In this document: positions 55,028 to 64,000 of the stretch, one piece after another
How positions within the stretch are numbered: position 1 is the first letter of the stretch
Layout of the letters: each line of letters begins with the position of its first letter
From: Acanthopleura granulata
Taxonomy: Eukaryota > Mollusca > Polyplacophora > Chitonida > Chitonidae
Assembly (NCBI GenBank): GCA_016165875.1
Contig: JABBOT010000014.1
Location: forward strand, 1,783,078-1,847,077
DNA: 64,000 nucleotides
Reading direction: 5' to 3'
The notes under the pieces: model-generated
Seen by the model: the letters and a program-made list of their open reading frames with translations, nothing else
Database searches by the model: none
What the model was told of the DNA's origin: nothing
Translations under genes and position numbers: made by a program

Positions 55028-58000
55028 TTTGAGTGTAGGCTCTGTGATTTTAATTGCGTTTCTGTGACACGCCTAAACCCCGATTTCCATGTGGTGTAAG
55101 GAATTGCGTGTCGTCTGGCTATACTTCGATTTCGGCTATTCGACAGCATGTTACACGGCGTCAACAGAACGAGCCGCGCTGTGTCAGAGACTTACAAACT
55201 CGACATGATGTAGTGGAGTTGAAGTGTGTATATGAAACTACCTGTAGTGACATTTCCATAAACTGTAAAATCATTGGTGTCTCATTTAATGCAGTACATT
55301 CGCACTGGAGACCGAATTCAGTGCGCATTCAAGCAGTGTGAAAGTAATTTACAAAGGAGTCGACATTCAAAGCACACTTTTCTCGAAATCATAGAAATTC
55401 ATCAGCGTTTAGTCTGTGTTTCAGCTACTATCAATCATTCACCGAGCCAGATTTGACACAACGATTGCTTGAGAACAACAGTAGCCATTCGGATTGTGCA
55501 GACCAGGTTGTAAGGAACACTGTAAACTGTGGGTCAGCTGACAGTCAAAGCAATTGAAAAACAACTTGCCTAACTTTATTTAAGACTTCGAACCAAACAC
55601 CATGTCACGAATGCCGTAATTCAAACATTGATTGATGAACTCAAAAGTATAAATGTATACTAAACCAGGAAATAATTCAGTCAACACTGAGAAGTGCATT
55701 GCTGGATAGAGGTTTATCAAAAAAGATTATCAATTCTCTTGTTTAGGAGACATTCGATTTTGACATTTTTCAAAGATGTCATGAGAGGAAAGACAGTGTT
55801 GATAGAACGAATTACAGTCGAGAAAAGTATTACAAAGACAAATTTCGATTTGTGGCACCTGTTGAACTGTATCTTGGTCTTAATTCTAAAAACAAAAATA
55901 CTTTTTGTCATTATGTTCCTATTATCAGAACTCTTCAAGCCATATTCCACGATGAAACTGTCAAAGGCCAACATTTACACCAAGAAACCAGGTCGGAAAA
56001 TGGAAATGTTTAAGTCAAATGATTTGTTCAGAGAGGAATCCTCATCTTCGAAAATTATTCTGTATCAAGATACAGTTGAAGTTATAAAGCCATTAGGAAG
56101 TGCCAAGAAGAAACATAAAACACTTGTCATGTATTTTATTTTGGGAAACCTTAGTTCATTTTGTCGGTCAAAAATTGACTCAGTACAACTAGTTTTACTC
56201 TGGAAAGAATCAGACTTTGTTTACTTCGGCCAGATGAAAGTTTTGGGGACTTTTGTAAATGATCTAAAGACAATTGAAAGTGGAATCGTTATACCCGAGT
56301 TGGTTTAAAGACTAAAATATGTGTAACAGTGGTGTTTATTGCAGGTGATAACCTTGGGAGTCACTGCACTGGCGAATTTGTGGAGAACTTTAGCAGTGCA
56401 CATTACAAGTGTAGATATTGTTTAGCAACCACAGCAGAGTTGGAAGAGTTTGAGTCCTGTTTTCTAGGAAAGAAGCGAGACATAAATGCGTACAAAAAAA
56501 GCAGTTATCAGAGTTCAAAATGATGAGCAGGTTGACAATTTTGAAGGTGTGAAATTTGATTCTTTATTTAACCAGCTGAAATACTTTCATGTATGTAGCC
56601 CAGGTTTACCTCCGTGCTTAGCACATGATTTGTTTGAAGGGGTTCTCCATTGCGATCTGGCATTGTATTTTACATACTTCATTTCCACGAAGGTTCTCTT
56701 CGGAGTTTTTAGGTAGAAAGCTATCGACTTTTAAATTCCTGCGGGATGATGCCCCTGACAAACCAAATGCTAATGATTTGAAGAGGGAAGAGGAAATTGA
56801 TGCTCAAGGCCAGCGGACATGGCGCTTGTAACAATTTACTGCGCTGGTGATTGGTGACAGGATAGAGGACATCTCTGATGCCGTCTGGGAGAATCTTATA
56901 CTTCTGCAGAAAATTGCACAGCTGGTTTTGGCCCCTAAGATATCTAAGTAACAAGTTCCTCTGCTGAGAGTGTACATTGAGCAGTATATAGAAGTACGCT
57001 TATCACAGTTTCCAGAGAACAAGCTCAAACCGAAACATCACTACCTTTGCCATAATCCTGAGCTAATCCTACATTCTGGAGTGTTAGTGAGGGTTTGGAC
57101 TATGAAATTCGAGTCCAAGCATAGCTACTTTAACAAGTGTGCTATACACAGCCAAAACTTTTGTAACATTACAAAAACTTTGTCTTAAAGGCATGAACGT
57201 CTGCAAACTTACCACAGTGAAGTGGATCTTTTGGGGCAAGAAGTGGAGTTCACTGATGCTGTTCCTCTTCATAATGACTTGTATAATGACCGTGTACAAG
57301 CTGTTGTTAAGAGTAATCCCCTCATTTCTGGAGATGACTCTTGTATTGTTGACCGAGTAACTGTGCGCGGTACAGACTATAGACGAGGCACGGTTCTAGT
57401 TCTTCGCAAAATAGATCACTTTCTGATCATCGGAAAGATATTCTTTGTTCCTGTGTTGACAGCTAAGACTGTTCATTTCATTGTGAAACAGCAGATTGGA
57501 AAGTAAGTATTAGACATGAGCCTCTATGAAGTTACTGAAATTGCTGATCTCATGTCTGGATGAGTCTCACTTTCAACCTAGGATAGCAACAGAAGTTGCC
57601 TGTGTTCAGTATTTTCTGCTGGATAATAATAGTTGCCTTCAACTGTATGAAGTTGGGGATAAGACTTTCACAGTGTTGAAACATGAGCTCATTTCCATGG
57701 ATTAGCTCTAATTTGGTTAATGTGCTTGTTATTGTCATTTGACCTGCTCTAATTTATCTAGATTTTCTAACAAATTCCTGGATGGTTAGCATGATCTAAT
57801 TGATGATGCCTTCCCATATTAGTTTTCTGTTGTGGAACGTTGTGATTTTCACATGTGTGAAAGTTTTAAATTTGTATATTACTTGCCAAAGGTTTCCTTC
57901 ACAGGTTAAAATAGCCAACTTGAAAATCTGAAATTGTTGTAGCACTGTGTAACATACAAAAATTAAATATCCCACGATGCATTGTACTGTTTTGTCTCTG

Positions 58001-58437
58001 TTTACCTGATTGATGAAGTTTCCTTTTGGTTTTGTACCATCTGTGTTTTGTGATTTAACCGGCCCCGTAATCAGAATTTAATTGCGGTACTGTGTACATA
58101 TATAAATCTTTTCTGAAGCTCAATGAATGTACCAAAACTGCAGCAGAATGAAGCTTAAGGAGTTCATATTGATGACAATCATACTCGTATTTTTGCAGAT
58201 TTGCGGAGAGGCCTGTTGAAAGTCCAGGAGATGGGAAAGTGGGGATTGCCTCCACAGCAAAGTGAAAATGGTATTAAGAAACTTCCGGAAATGGGAGTGT
58301 TAGCAAGAGAGGACATGGAGTATATCCAACCTGAAAAGGACTTGTCAGATGTTTGGTCTCCCATTCAGTGTCGCAAAATACAGGCCAAAATTCAAACTAT
58401 GTTTTCAGCTTTGTGCATGTGTTTTATTCTCTAAGGG
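55028..58437 (+). pseudogene. Broken C2H2/HDLFEGV transposon-like gene
   Basis: A degraded copy of a multicopy gene family seen, as I remember it, in many invertebrate and fish genomes; I know no agreed name. Segments in order: C2H2-like finger remnants (55028-55420, at least two frames); Lys-Tyr-Tyr-Lys-Asp then Phe-Val-Ala-Pro-Val-Glu (about 55796-56000); Ile-Lys-Pro-Leu-Gly-Ser and Lys-Lys-His-Lys (55694-56308 frame); Ile-Ala-Gly-Asp-Asn-Leu-Gly-Ser-His (56341); Cys-Leu-Ala-His-Asp-Leu-Phe-Glu-Gly-Val (56616); Lys-Pro-Lys-His-His-Tyr-Leu and Phe-Glu-Ser-Lys-His-Ser-Tyr-Phe (57030-57140); a C-terminal block (57222-57503) with a GTAAGT donor; an acceptor-led block (58200-58437) with Asp-Leu-Ser-Asp-Val and Pro-Ile-Gln-Cys-Arg-Lys. 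Frame changes near 55240, 56000, 56308, 56520 and 56715, plus stops, make it non-functional unless the breaks are spliced out. No terminal repeats found. Confidence 0.7.
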
Positions 58438-59052
58438 CTGTATATTCCACTTATTTGGGTGTATTATATCACGCTGTCTTTACATTTGTGACTTTTAGTT
58501 TGTTCCCCATCCACGTTTCACATCCAGTCTAGGCTTATTTGCAAAGAATGAAAAAGACGATGAATTAGTATAAATGTTCATAAAATCAACCTGTGAGACT
58601 CTGAAATTTAGACACTTGTGCACCTCACTTGACCAGATATTACAACTTAGAGGTTAGCCGCACAAACAGTTATTTCTAATTTCCCAAGATTTCTGAGTGC
58701 TGACTTTGTCACTTATAGCATAATTTCCAAATGTCACCAAAGTCTGTCACCTCTTACTTTCAAGAGGGTTTCATGTGCGCCTTTCAAAGAATGATGGCAC
58801 ACTATTTGCATGTAATTACAAAATTTGGAGATCACATTTATCGTTATAAGAAGCAGGCAACATTATGTCCTGTCCTCCAAAATATGGTTATTCCCTATGA
58901 TATTTGTAGATCTTATCATCTTACAATGGTTTTAAATATGAATTTTTTTTTTAAAGTATGATTTATTTCTGGAGAATTATCTAATTATGTTTATAAAGCA
59001 CCTGCACTTGAATAATATTAGATATAAATTTGATTATATTAACTTTTTCAGG

Positions 59053-59097
59053 AGTTCGTACAACATCTTCCGGCACATGTGGAAGTTGAGGATCAGG
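59053..59097 (+). CDS. Possible short exon, unrecognised
   Basis: After TTTTTCAG an open 15-codon segment runs to a GTTGGA donor (Glu-Phe-Val-Gln-His-Leu start). It is in phase 0 with the exon-like segment at 59904. Could be the far 3' end of the transposon-like gene or chance. Confidence 0.25.
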
Positions 59098-59482
59098 TTG
59101 GATTTAAATTCAACCAATCTCGGCTGTTGTCAAGGTGCACGCTAGTCGGTTCATGCTTTGCACCCAAATAAGTCCTTTAAAATTCGACCCAAACCTTCCC
59201 TGGTCCCCAATACTTAATAGGCCTGTTTTGATATAGGACTCTTATCAAAACTGCTGAAGTGTAATGACCTGTGAAGAAATGGTATCATCTGCCTGCCATG
59301 AAAAGTACGTGTATAATTCCTACATATGATGTCACAGTTAAGTAGATTCTATTACCCTAAATTCCACCTTTTGGACATTTTAATGTACGTGGATTGGTAA
59401 AAGCAAGACGTCATCACTTAAAAATAAGTGAAAAGACCATGTATCTGTATCTGAAAATACTTTCCATGAATTTTTTAGTTTT

Positions 59483-59790
59483 TGTTTTCACCCAAATAAA
59501 CGCATTGAAATGTTTGGATTGTATGGTAGATTTTATGGACCATATTGATGATGTAGTTCACCACTGACGGCACGCCGTCTTTTCTATTGCCTTAAAGCAG
59601 AAATTTGAGTTCATGCTTATAGCGTTTCCATACACAGGCAAACATTATAAGAGTGCTCTTCACAAGAACAGTATTCAGAGCTGAACATAAAGGTGTACAA
59701 AAAGTTGTGTGACGTCAGTCGTGAGCCACATTGCCAAATTGTCCACAAAAATCACACCATTTCTATTATCATTTGGATTCATCCTAAATA
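59483..59790. mobile_element. MITE family C, second complete copy
   Basis: Left arm AAATAAACGCATTGAAATGT, GTATGGTAG, GTAGTTCACCACTGACGG (59483-59570) and an inverted right arm GACGTCAGTCGTGAGCCACA, CAxACCATTTCTATT (59710-59790). Arms are more diverged than in 16646-16940; the core differs. Confidence 0.72.
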
Positions 59791-59903
59791 TCACGTTATT
59801 TATGTAATCTAATCAAAAGAGTTGGCAAATCCATTTAAGCAGTTTACATGGCTTAAGCTGTAGATTCCTTTCATAATACAATCATCGATCTCTGTCTTTT
59901 CAG

Positions 59904-60098
59904 GTGCCTAGTGAATCTTATCGCGTGCACAGGGACCAAGTCTACCAAGAAAGGGCAGGTAGTTCCATCCAAGGTCTTGCACTTCACCAACGGACTCGAC
60001 CAGATGGAACGGAACATACAGAATGTCGGAAATCTGTTATTCTAGGACAGTTTAGAAGTGAACTGTACCGGTTGATGAATTCTTTCACACAAAGTTAG
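59904..60098 (+). CDS. Possible terminal exon, unrecognised
   Basis: An acceptor CTTTTCAG is followed by 64 codons and a stop (Pro-Ser-Glu-Ser-Tyr-Arg-Val-His start; polar, Arg/Gln-rich). No domain recognised. It may splice to 59053-59097 and 58200-58437, giving an alternative end to the transposon-like gene, or may be chance. Confidence 0.3.
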   Translation: MPSESYRVHRDQVYQERAGSSIQGLALHQRTRPDGTEHTECRKSVILGQFRSELYRLMNSFTQS

Positions 60099-60705
60099 TA
60101 CATCATATCCTAGAATTATCTGAAACACCGAGCCGAAGTGACTTAAAAAATAAAACTCGCGAGATTTTTGGAAAAGTACATTTTTTTTAAAGCCGTGAAG
60201 TTTGGTCTTCTCTGCATGCTTATCTGCCCTAGATGGCCTCTCGTGTGTGACGTCATAGTGGCTTTATGCAGTTTTATGCAGCAATCAACTGTGCTAATCA
60301 CACACCGCATTACGATGGAATTAGCTTTCATGCCTTGCTATCGAACCCCGTGACGAAAATGGATGATTGCCATGCGACGTGACTATTTTGTAGCGATTAA
60401 GCAGTCTAAGCCCTAGCCATATTGAGGATATTTGTTTTGATCCGGTAAACAGACTAAAAATATTGATCTTCAAAATTGGAAATACCACAGTTACCTCACG
60501 ATTATCTGGCACACTAGTGCCATTCAAAGGCAGACAAGCGATATGCGATTTTCGTCTTGGAATTTTTTGTGTTAAATTCGTTTTTAATTTCTACCAGTAA
60601 AAACACTCAGCAGACGCATTTTTTGTTTGCATCATTTTTTTTATATCACAGGCATATCATGTATTGAAGGGGATTGAAAAATAGATCCGGAACGGTGCAC
60701 CTTTC
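60099..60705. other. Intergenic, nothing recognised
   Basis: AT-rich with a poly-T run near 60640. No coding segment or repeat that I can match within the window. Confidence 0.35.
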
Positions 60706-61203
60706 ACATCTTAAAAGTAAACTGTCTCGGTTCTCTTTTTCATTTTACTTCACTGAACAATATATCTGTGATATAACAAAAATGATGGAAACAAAAAATA
60801 TGCATCTGCGGAGTGTTTTAAATTGTAGGAAATAGAAATATATATATATATATAGAATTTCGAAAAAAAATGGTTGCATGGCAATTATCCATTTTCCTTG
60901 CATGGAGGGATTGGATGGAAAGGCATCAAGGGTAACACCATTGTAATTCGTTGAATGATTGGCACTGTTCACTGCTGCACAAAATGGCATACCGCCATTA
61001 TGACGTCATGGGACATCAAGGGCAGATAAGCGTGTAGAGAAGACCATACCTTACAAAACTCAATTCAGAAACATTTTTTTTTTAATTTTTAAATCATCTG
61101 TTCGTTAAATCAGTTTGGCTCCATGTTTCAGGTACCTCTAAGATATACTGTGCCTATTTTTGCGAAAAAAAAAATAATCAACCGGGACAGTTAACCTTTA
61201 ACT
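60706..61203. repeat. Interspersed repeat D, copy 2
   Basis: Collinear with 18778-19395 over both ends, lacking the ~190-bp middle segment of copy 1. Contains an (AT)n run at 60838-60852. Confidence 0.75.
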
Positions 61204-61559
61204 TTAAACTTACTTTAAACAGTGGGAATGCAACCCAAATTGAGGTAAACAGGGTTTCTGGACCTCTGAAAAGGGAAACAAATCTTGTAACTCGTTAAAC
61301 AGAAGTGCCCTCTACTTGATAAGTAATGCCAGCTGTGCTTATTCATCATGACTTGTTATTTTATTGAATTCTGTGATAATGTTTATGATGTTCTATGATT
61401 GACTTCCACTTATAGAGGGCCAAAGAAACGCATTGACAAGAAATTGTCTTCAATCAGCAATCATGGCAATGTGTGATAGATTTCCAGTTATCAAAGACAG
61501 TGCTTTGTATGGTTTTCCGTTTGTGCTATTGACATACCACTTGCATCAACCCCAAAACA

Positions 61560-61945
61560 CGAAGTCGAGTTTTGATTCCGTCAACATTTGGAACAGATTC
61601 AACATCTTTGACCAAACTCGACGTTGAATCTCGATGAAATGCGACGTCGAGTTGTTGCATCAACTTTTTGCATGTTTAAGTGCCATTTAAACCGTTATGT
61701 CGTGTTTTAAATGGCGCTTAAACATGCAAAAAGGTGATGCACAGTCGATGGCGAGTTTTGATTCCGTCAAGTTTTGTTTATATCATTACGCATGTTTAGG
61801 GACCATTTATTTTCTGAAGTTTGTCATCGAAACAGTTAAGAGAAATATGGGGCAACGAAACTCTCCACATGCGCAACGGTACCAACAAAACTCAACGGAA
61901 TCAAAACTCAACGTCGTGTTTTGAAACTCATCGGCTTTGAGAGTC
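61560..61945. mobile_element. Palindromic MITE-like element
   Basis: A hairpin with ~36-bp arms (61657-61692 and 61704-61740, about three mismatches, 11-bp loop) sits in a longer segment with direct (61567 and 61755) and inverted (61897) copies of GAGTTTTGATTCCGTCAA. No coding sequence. Limits are approximate. Confidence 0.65.
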
Positions 61946-62242
61946 GAGTTTTTGCAGATTGAAGATCCATTCAAAACAAACGGAACACCATAGGTTTGAC
62001 AGTTCTCATTGCTGTTATTTTAATTCTGATGTGGACAGTGTTGAGAGGTTTATCTGTTCAACTTTCACAAAAAATAGACAGAAGTCTGGTATTAAACCTT
62101 CACAGTTTAATGTTCCATTTATTATTAGCCCCATATGAGTGGCACAAGAGTCACTTACTGTGTTACGGAATTTAATTTCATTAGAATAGGATAAAAGACA
62201 CGTTTTTGTTCTTGCATTTTTACCCAATTTTACAACAGGTAA

Positions 62243-62609
62243 TTGTTGTATAAGTGGTTTCCATAATTTATAAACATGTTATGATTTACTATTCAATACT
62301 AAACATTTGATGTTTGAAGACACATACTAAGCTTCAAAGTGTATGTACCGGTAATTCAATTCTATCATCAGAAAGGAAACTTACACTACCACTTAGTCAT
62401 TTTTGAAGTAGACTGAGTTGATCTATGTAAGTGTTTGTTCTATAAATGGTTTCCAGAATTCAACAACGTTTTGATTTACTATTCAGTACTAAACATTTGA
62501 TGTTTGATTAAGCTTAAGAGTGTATATAATTCACTTCTATCATCAGAAAGGAAACTTGCACTACCAAATAGTCAGTTTTGAAGTAGACTTGAGTTGATCT
62601 ATGCAATCG
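62243..62609. repeat. ~190-bp tandem duplication
   Basis: Unit 1 (62243-62433) and unit 2 (62434-62609) share TGATTTACTATTCA, ACTAAACATTTGATGTTTGA, CTATCATCAGAAAGGAAACT and GTTGATCTATG. Roughly 85 percent similar by eye, with a few short deletions in unit 2. Confidence 0.88.
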
Positions 62610-64000
62610 TTTAGATACGCGATGAGTGTATAATGCATATAACACATTGTGTATGCCCAGATTTTGTTCAATTAGTACATGTACAGGTGATCTATCTTTT
62701 ATCTGCCTATTGTCTTCAGTAACTGTCAGTAACTGTTAATTGTCAATAAATTCTCATCACTAAAAATCTCTGTGTTGTTTACGACCTGCATGCTTTAATT
62801 TGGTAATTAGTTATGTATGTAACTTGAAAAGTATGTTTTGATGTTCAAGGCTCATAGTAAGGAATGTACAGATTCTGCTTGGTGTGAGCTTATTTGCGAC
62901 ATAAACTGTAGTGCTGCAATATTCCACAGCAGTAGCGGTCTTCTCCACCAGAACTATGTACTTTAACCCCTGTTACCGACTTTGAGGAACATTAGAAAAT
63001 TGCTTTCTACTTAATGCACCATCAATTTACACTTGCATAATGTTGCTTTAAAAGCAGAAGTACCTGTTGATTGGAAAAACTGCTCTGATTTACCTTCTGC
63101 GACATGCATTCTAAGGACAATCCCGGTAAATTTACATGATGATGTAATTAAACGGGGTTAATGACTATGGTTTCACATCGAACATGGCTGCAAATCTGCA
63201 GCACTACTAGTGTTATTTTACATCCAAGAATGTTGTAAGTCAACATTGTTAATCAGCTTAATTTTACAGCTTGAAGTCATGCTGCTTTACGTGGTCGAAA
63301 ATTGATAAATCACAACACGCTACTAGTTTTAACAAGTATTCAAACACCATTTACCTGAGCATATTTACATATAAATTCTTTGTAAATAAACAATGTGGCC
63401 AAGTGGGCCAGATCTTCTACTTGGCAGTTTGGTGCTAAGTTACACGGATATATATTGTATATGTACCAATACCAGCAGTATATTTACATTTACTCAGTGC
63501 TGTCAATATACAGCCAAGACCTCTGACCTCAAAGTTGCCAGCACTTTTTACTGTAAAACTACATCGCCTGTTTTCACAGTGTAGAATCACACCGTTACAC
63601 ACGCGACACATGCTCTTGAAGGAGACAAACTTATCACTGACCGATATTAATACAGGGAGTTGTATGGTGTGGTATCACAGAAAAACTGAAGGCATTGCGA
63701 CTACAACAACCAAGCAATAATGCCCATTATACAATGTAAGGTGAGCTACAAATATTTACGAGCTACATTTACAAAAAGTATGGAAGCCACTTGTCCCTGT
63801 GGCCGTTTAAACTTGGATACATCAGTTTAAAGGTATTCAGTACATTTATAACACGCCTGAACAAATTTATAATTTCTCAGTCGTTGGCATCCATCCATAT
63901 AAGCTTATCTGAAATAAAACTGCGAGTTAGTGCGGAGTAACGATTGCTGTCTCACCAGACACTCGACTGGCACACGGATGTCAATTTCTGTCAACGGAAT
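62610..64000. other. Window end, no gene recognised
   Basis: AT-rich. Short ORFs at 63393-63584 and 63535-63720 have no domain. No repeat with a partner in the window. Confidence 0.4.

Noticed and set aside
55694..56308. Intact 204-codon gene
   Set aside because: The first half is out of frame with the family match (the matching frame is +1 there); it is a piece of the broken transposon-like gene.

Overview
The window is from an animal nuclear genome, most likely a mollusc or another lophotrochozoan marine invertebrate. The evidence is a spliced receptor gene with GT-AG introns, many copies of a tRNA-derived SINE of a type I associate with molluscan genomes, MITE-like foldback elements, fossils of a Ty3/gypsy and a LINE retrotransposon, and long minisatellites. 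No species can be named from the sequence alone.

The plus strand from 5802 to 40045 carries one complete gene that I could assemble from 23 coding exons. Every splice phase is compatible from start to stop, and the product is 1241 residues. It encodes a single-pass receptor with a signal peptide, an EMI domain, two EGF-like domains, a long beta-rich extracellular region ending in an FN3-like domain, a transmembrane helix at about 858-882, and a tyrosine-kinase-type cytoplasmic domain at about 948-1220. The kinase fold is preserved, but HRD reads HRK, DFG reads GFG, APE reads AVE, the glycine loop has lost two glycines, and no alpha-C glutamate is apparent. It is therefore predicted to be a receptor pseudokinase. 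Its C-terminal tail keeps four tyrosines, while the activation segment has none.

The introns are the main home of repeats: a SINE family (A), a foldback MITE family (C), a diverged 29-30 bp minisatellite, an older ~0.5 kb repeat (D), and a 176-bp insertion with a perfect 37-bp hairpin and a 12-bp target-site duplication.

From 40.1 to 55 kb I see no gene. This part holds SINE copies, a second tRNA-like repeat family (B) with a SINE nested in it, and a cluster of unrelated minisatellites with 32, 33, 31 and 35 bp units between 46.3 and 52.6 kb.

From 55.0 to 58.4 kb lies a broken copy of a multicopy, transposon-like gene with C2H2 fingers and an HDLFEGV motif, interrupted by several frameshifts. 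Two further exon-like segments follow at 59.05 and 59.9 kb. From 60.1 to 64 kb there are only repeats: a second copy of D, a palindrome and a 190-bp tandem duplication.
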